DNA from: Boswellia sacra
Lineage: Eukaryota; Streptophyta; Magnoliopsida; Sapindales; Burseraceae
Direction of reading: 5' to 3'
Length of the DNA stretch: 64,000 nucleotides
Assembly (NCBI GenBank): GCA_013180625.2
Contig: SNVD02012234.1
Span: 248,001 to 312,000, forward strand
The position numbers were made by a program, and so were the translations under genes. Under the pieces are notes generated by a model that had not been told where the DNA came from, ran no database searches, and saw only the letters and a list, made by a program, of their open reading frames with translations. This document shows, piece by piece, positions 62,401 to 64,000 of this stretch (positions within the stretch are counted from its first letter, which is position 1; each line of letters opens with the position of its first letter).

Positions 62401-64000
62401 GAAAATTAGATCCAAGGAGTGATGAATGAGTCTTTGTAGGATATGCTCAAAACAGCAAAGCATTTCGAGTTTAAAATCTAGGAACTGAGGCAGTCATGGA
62501 ATTTGCAAATATAGTATTTGATGATCTTGACGATTATGCAAAGTACTCACAAGAGGAAAGCATAACCAGCTTCACAGATAATACAGAAAAGTCAGATTCA
62601 GACAGTAACAACAAAGAAGATTCTATTGTGAAAAAGGGAGCAGCTGCTGTTACACCCGACGTAACATTAACATCTGACAACTCAGATTTAAACAAAAATT
62701 TAATCAGGAATGAAGATGAAAAGAAAGATCCACCCACATGGATTTAAAAGGCACATCCAACAACTTCTATCATTGGAACACCAGATGGCATGATGAAGAC
62801 TCGGAGTAAGGTAAGAAATCAGGTAAGGTTTACATGTTATGTTTCTTTAGTTGAACCAAAAATGTGAAAGAAGCCTTAAGGGAAGATGTGTGGATTCAAG
62901 CTATACAAGATGAACTTAATCAGTTTAAAAGAAATGAAGTGTGGGAATTAGTTCCTAGGCCAGAAAATGCAAATGTCATTGGAACTAAATGGATTTTCAA
63001 AAATAAAACTGATGAAAGTGGACAAGTAGTTAGAAATAAGGCTAGGCTAGTTGCACAAGATTACACACAAGTAAAAGGTATAGACTTTGATGAAACCTTT
63101 GCACCAGTAGCTAGACTTGAGTCAATCAGATTACTACTTGCAATTGCTTGTTTGCTTGATTTTAAATTGTACCAAATGAATGTTAAAACAGCATTTTTAA
63201 ATGGCTATCTCAATGAAGAAGTTTTTGTTCAACAGCCTAAGGGTTTTGAAGATCCTAAACATCCTGATTTTGTGTATAAATTGCACAAAATTTTGTATGG
63301 TTTGAAACAAGCTCCTAGAGCTTGGTATGAAAGGTTGATAAATTTTTTGATCAATAGAGGTTATAAAATAGGCAGCAATGATAAGACTTTGTTTATCAAA
63401 CATGCATCTAACTATTTTATTGTTGCTCAAATATATGTTGATGACATTGTCTTCGGACCAACTAACAAAAGCAAAACTAATGAGTTTATTAAGTTAATGT
63501 AGGAAGAGTTTGAGATAAGCATGATAGGAGAATTAAATTTCTTTCTTGGATTGCAGGCTAAGCAAATGAATGATGGTATATTCATATCTCAATCAAAATA
63601 TGCTAAAAATCTTGTAAAGAAGTTTGGGCTTGAGAATGCAAAACCAATGAAAACTCCTATCAATACTAATCTAAAACTTTCAAAAGACAATGCAAGAAAA
63701 GATGTTAATGCAAGTTTGTACAAAAGCAATATTGGCAGCCTAGTATACCTCACAGCAAGCAGACCAAATTTGAGCTTTGGTGTAGGACTTTGTGCTAGAT
63801 TTCAAGCAAATCCCAAGGAATCACATTTGTCAGCAGCTAAGAGAATCATCAGGTATGTTCATGGAACACATGATTATGGAATATGGTTTTCTAAAGATAT
63901 AAATGATTATCTTGCAGGGCTTAGCGATGCTGATTGGGCAGGAAATACAGATAACAGAAAAAGTACTTCAGGAGGTTGTTTTTATCTTGGTACTAACTTG
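59487..64000 (+). pseudogene. SIRE-like copia gag-pol pseudogene
   Basis: From 59,487 to about 62,750 everything is in a single frame, broken by in-frame stops rather than frameshifts. Gag starts MEFIRIGGSETQPPILDDGN. A first knuckle CYECSG*GHIQSEC contains TAG (60408-60410), an E/K-rich coiled-coil-like stretch follows, and a second knuckle is CYFCDKKGHIRPRC near 61,120. Protease WYFDSGCSRHMT keeps its DSG. Pre-integrase LWHQKLGHLNY has CGPCQMGK. Integrase has HMDLMAPM* (TAA at 61875), FVCVDDFSRYTW, and SDHGKEFAN, where usual N is H. One base is missing from an A run near 62,858, moving reverse transcriptase to another frame (WIFKNKTDESGQ, YVDDIVFGP intact). TAG at 63500-63502 follows. RNase H begins near 63,900 (LSDADWAGNTDNRKST). 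Confidence 0.9.

Larger units (their letters stand above)
58520..64000 (+). mobile_element. SIRE-like copia retrotransposon, cut by the right edge
   Basis: 5' LTR at 58520-59423, then a primer-binding site, Gag with a long coiled-coil-like region, protease, integrase, reverse transcriptase and the start of RNase H up to the last base. The 3' LTR and any env-like frame lie outside the window. Gag length and the two zinc knuckles suggest the SIRE/Maximus group. In-frame stops make it inactive. Confidence 0.9.

Overview
The window is nuclear DNA of a eudicot plant. The supporting evidence is GT-AG introns, a plant 60S ribosomal protein L21 gene, a plant defensin-like gene, NBS-LRR genes of the TIR class (absent from grasses), and plant copia, gypsy and hAT elements in AT-rich DNA. 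A woody rosid such as Citrus is plausible, but that is inference from protein style only.

Layout. 1-6 kb holds two small genes that look intact, RPL21 (2390-4263, +) and a two-exon, eight-cysteine defensin-like secreted peptide (5401-6045, +). 6.8-7.3 kb is a long inverted-repeat (MITE-like) element. 8.4-10.6 kb is a frameshifted NBS-LRR pseudogene on the minus strand. 9,966-17,160 and 18,844-26,068 are two nearly identical copies of a 7.2-kb segment in direct order. A 1.7-kb minus-strand solo LTR sits exactly at their junction. 25,093-30,589 is a complete LTR retrotransposon (gypsy style, 2.1-kb LTRs, 5-bp target duplication) that carries an intact gag and no pol; it landed inside an older inverted-repeat element.

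31,572-39,334 is a 7.8-kb hAT transposon with a transposase killed by Trp-to-stop changes, and a 1.4-kb solo LTR nested in one of its introns. 39.5-40.3 kb has two MITEs with clear target duplications (Mutator-like, 9 bp; hAT-like, 8 bp). 42,872-48,787 is a decayed minus-strand copia element with an internal 0.74-kb tandem duplication; it appears to have split an exon of an unrecognised minus-strand gene. 49,270-49,855 is another hAT-like MITE.

52,625-56,899 (minus) is the best-preserved disease-resistance-type gene: NB-ARC, LRR and post-LRR exons are open with good splice sites, but no TIR exon is found upstream before a SIRE-like copia element that begins at 58,520 and runs off the right edge.

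Together this is a resistance-gene cluster being remodelled by transposable elements: truncation, LTR-associated segmental duplication, nested insertion and solo-LTR formation. Intact-looking coding capacity is limited to RPL21, the defensin-like gene, the gag-only element and the TIR-less NBS-LRR gene.
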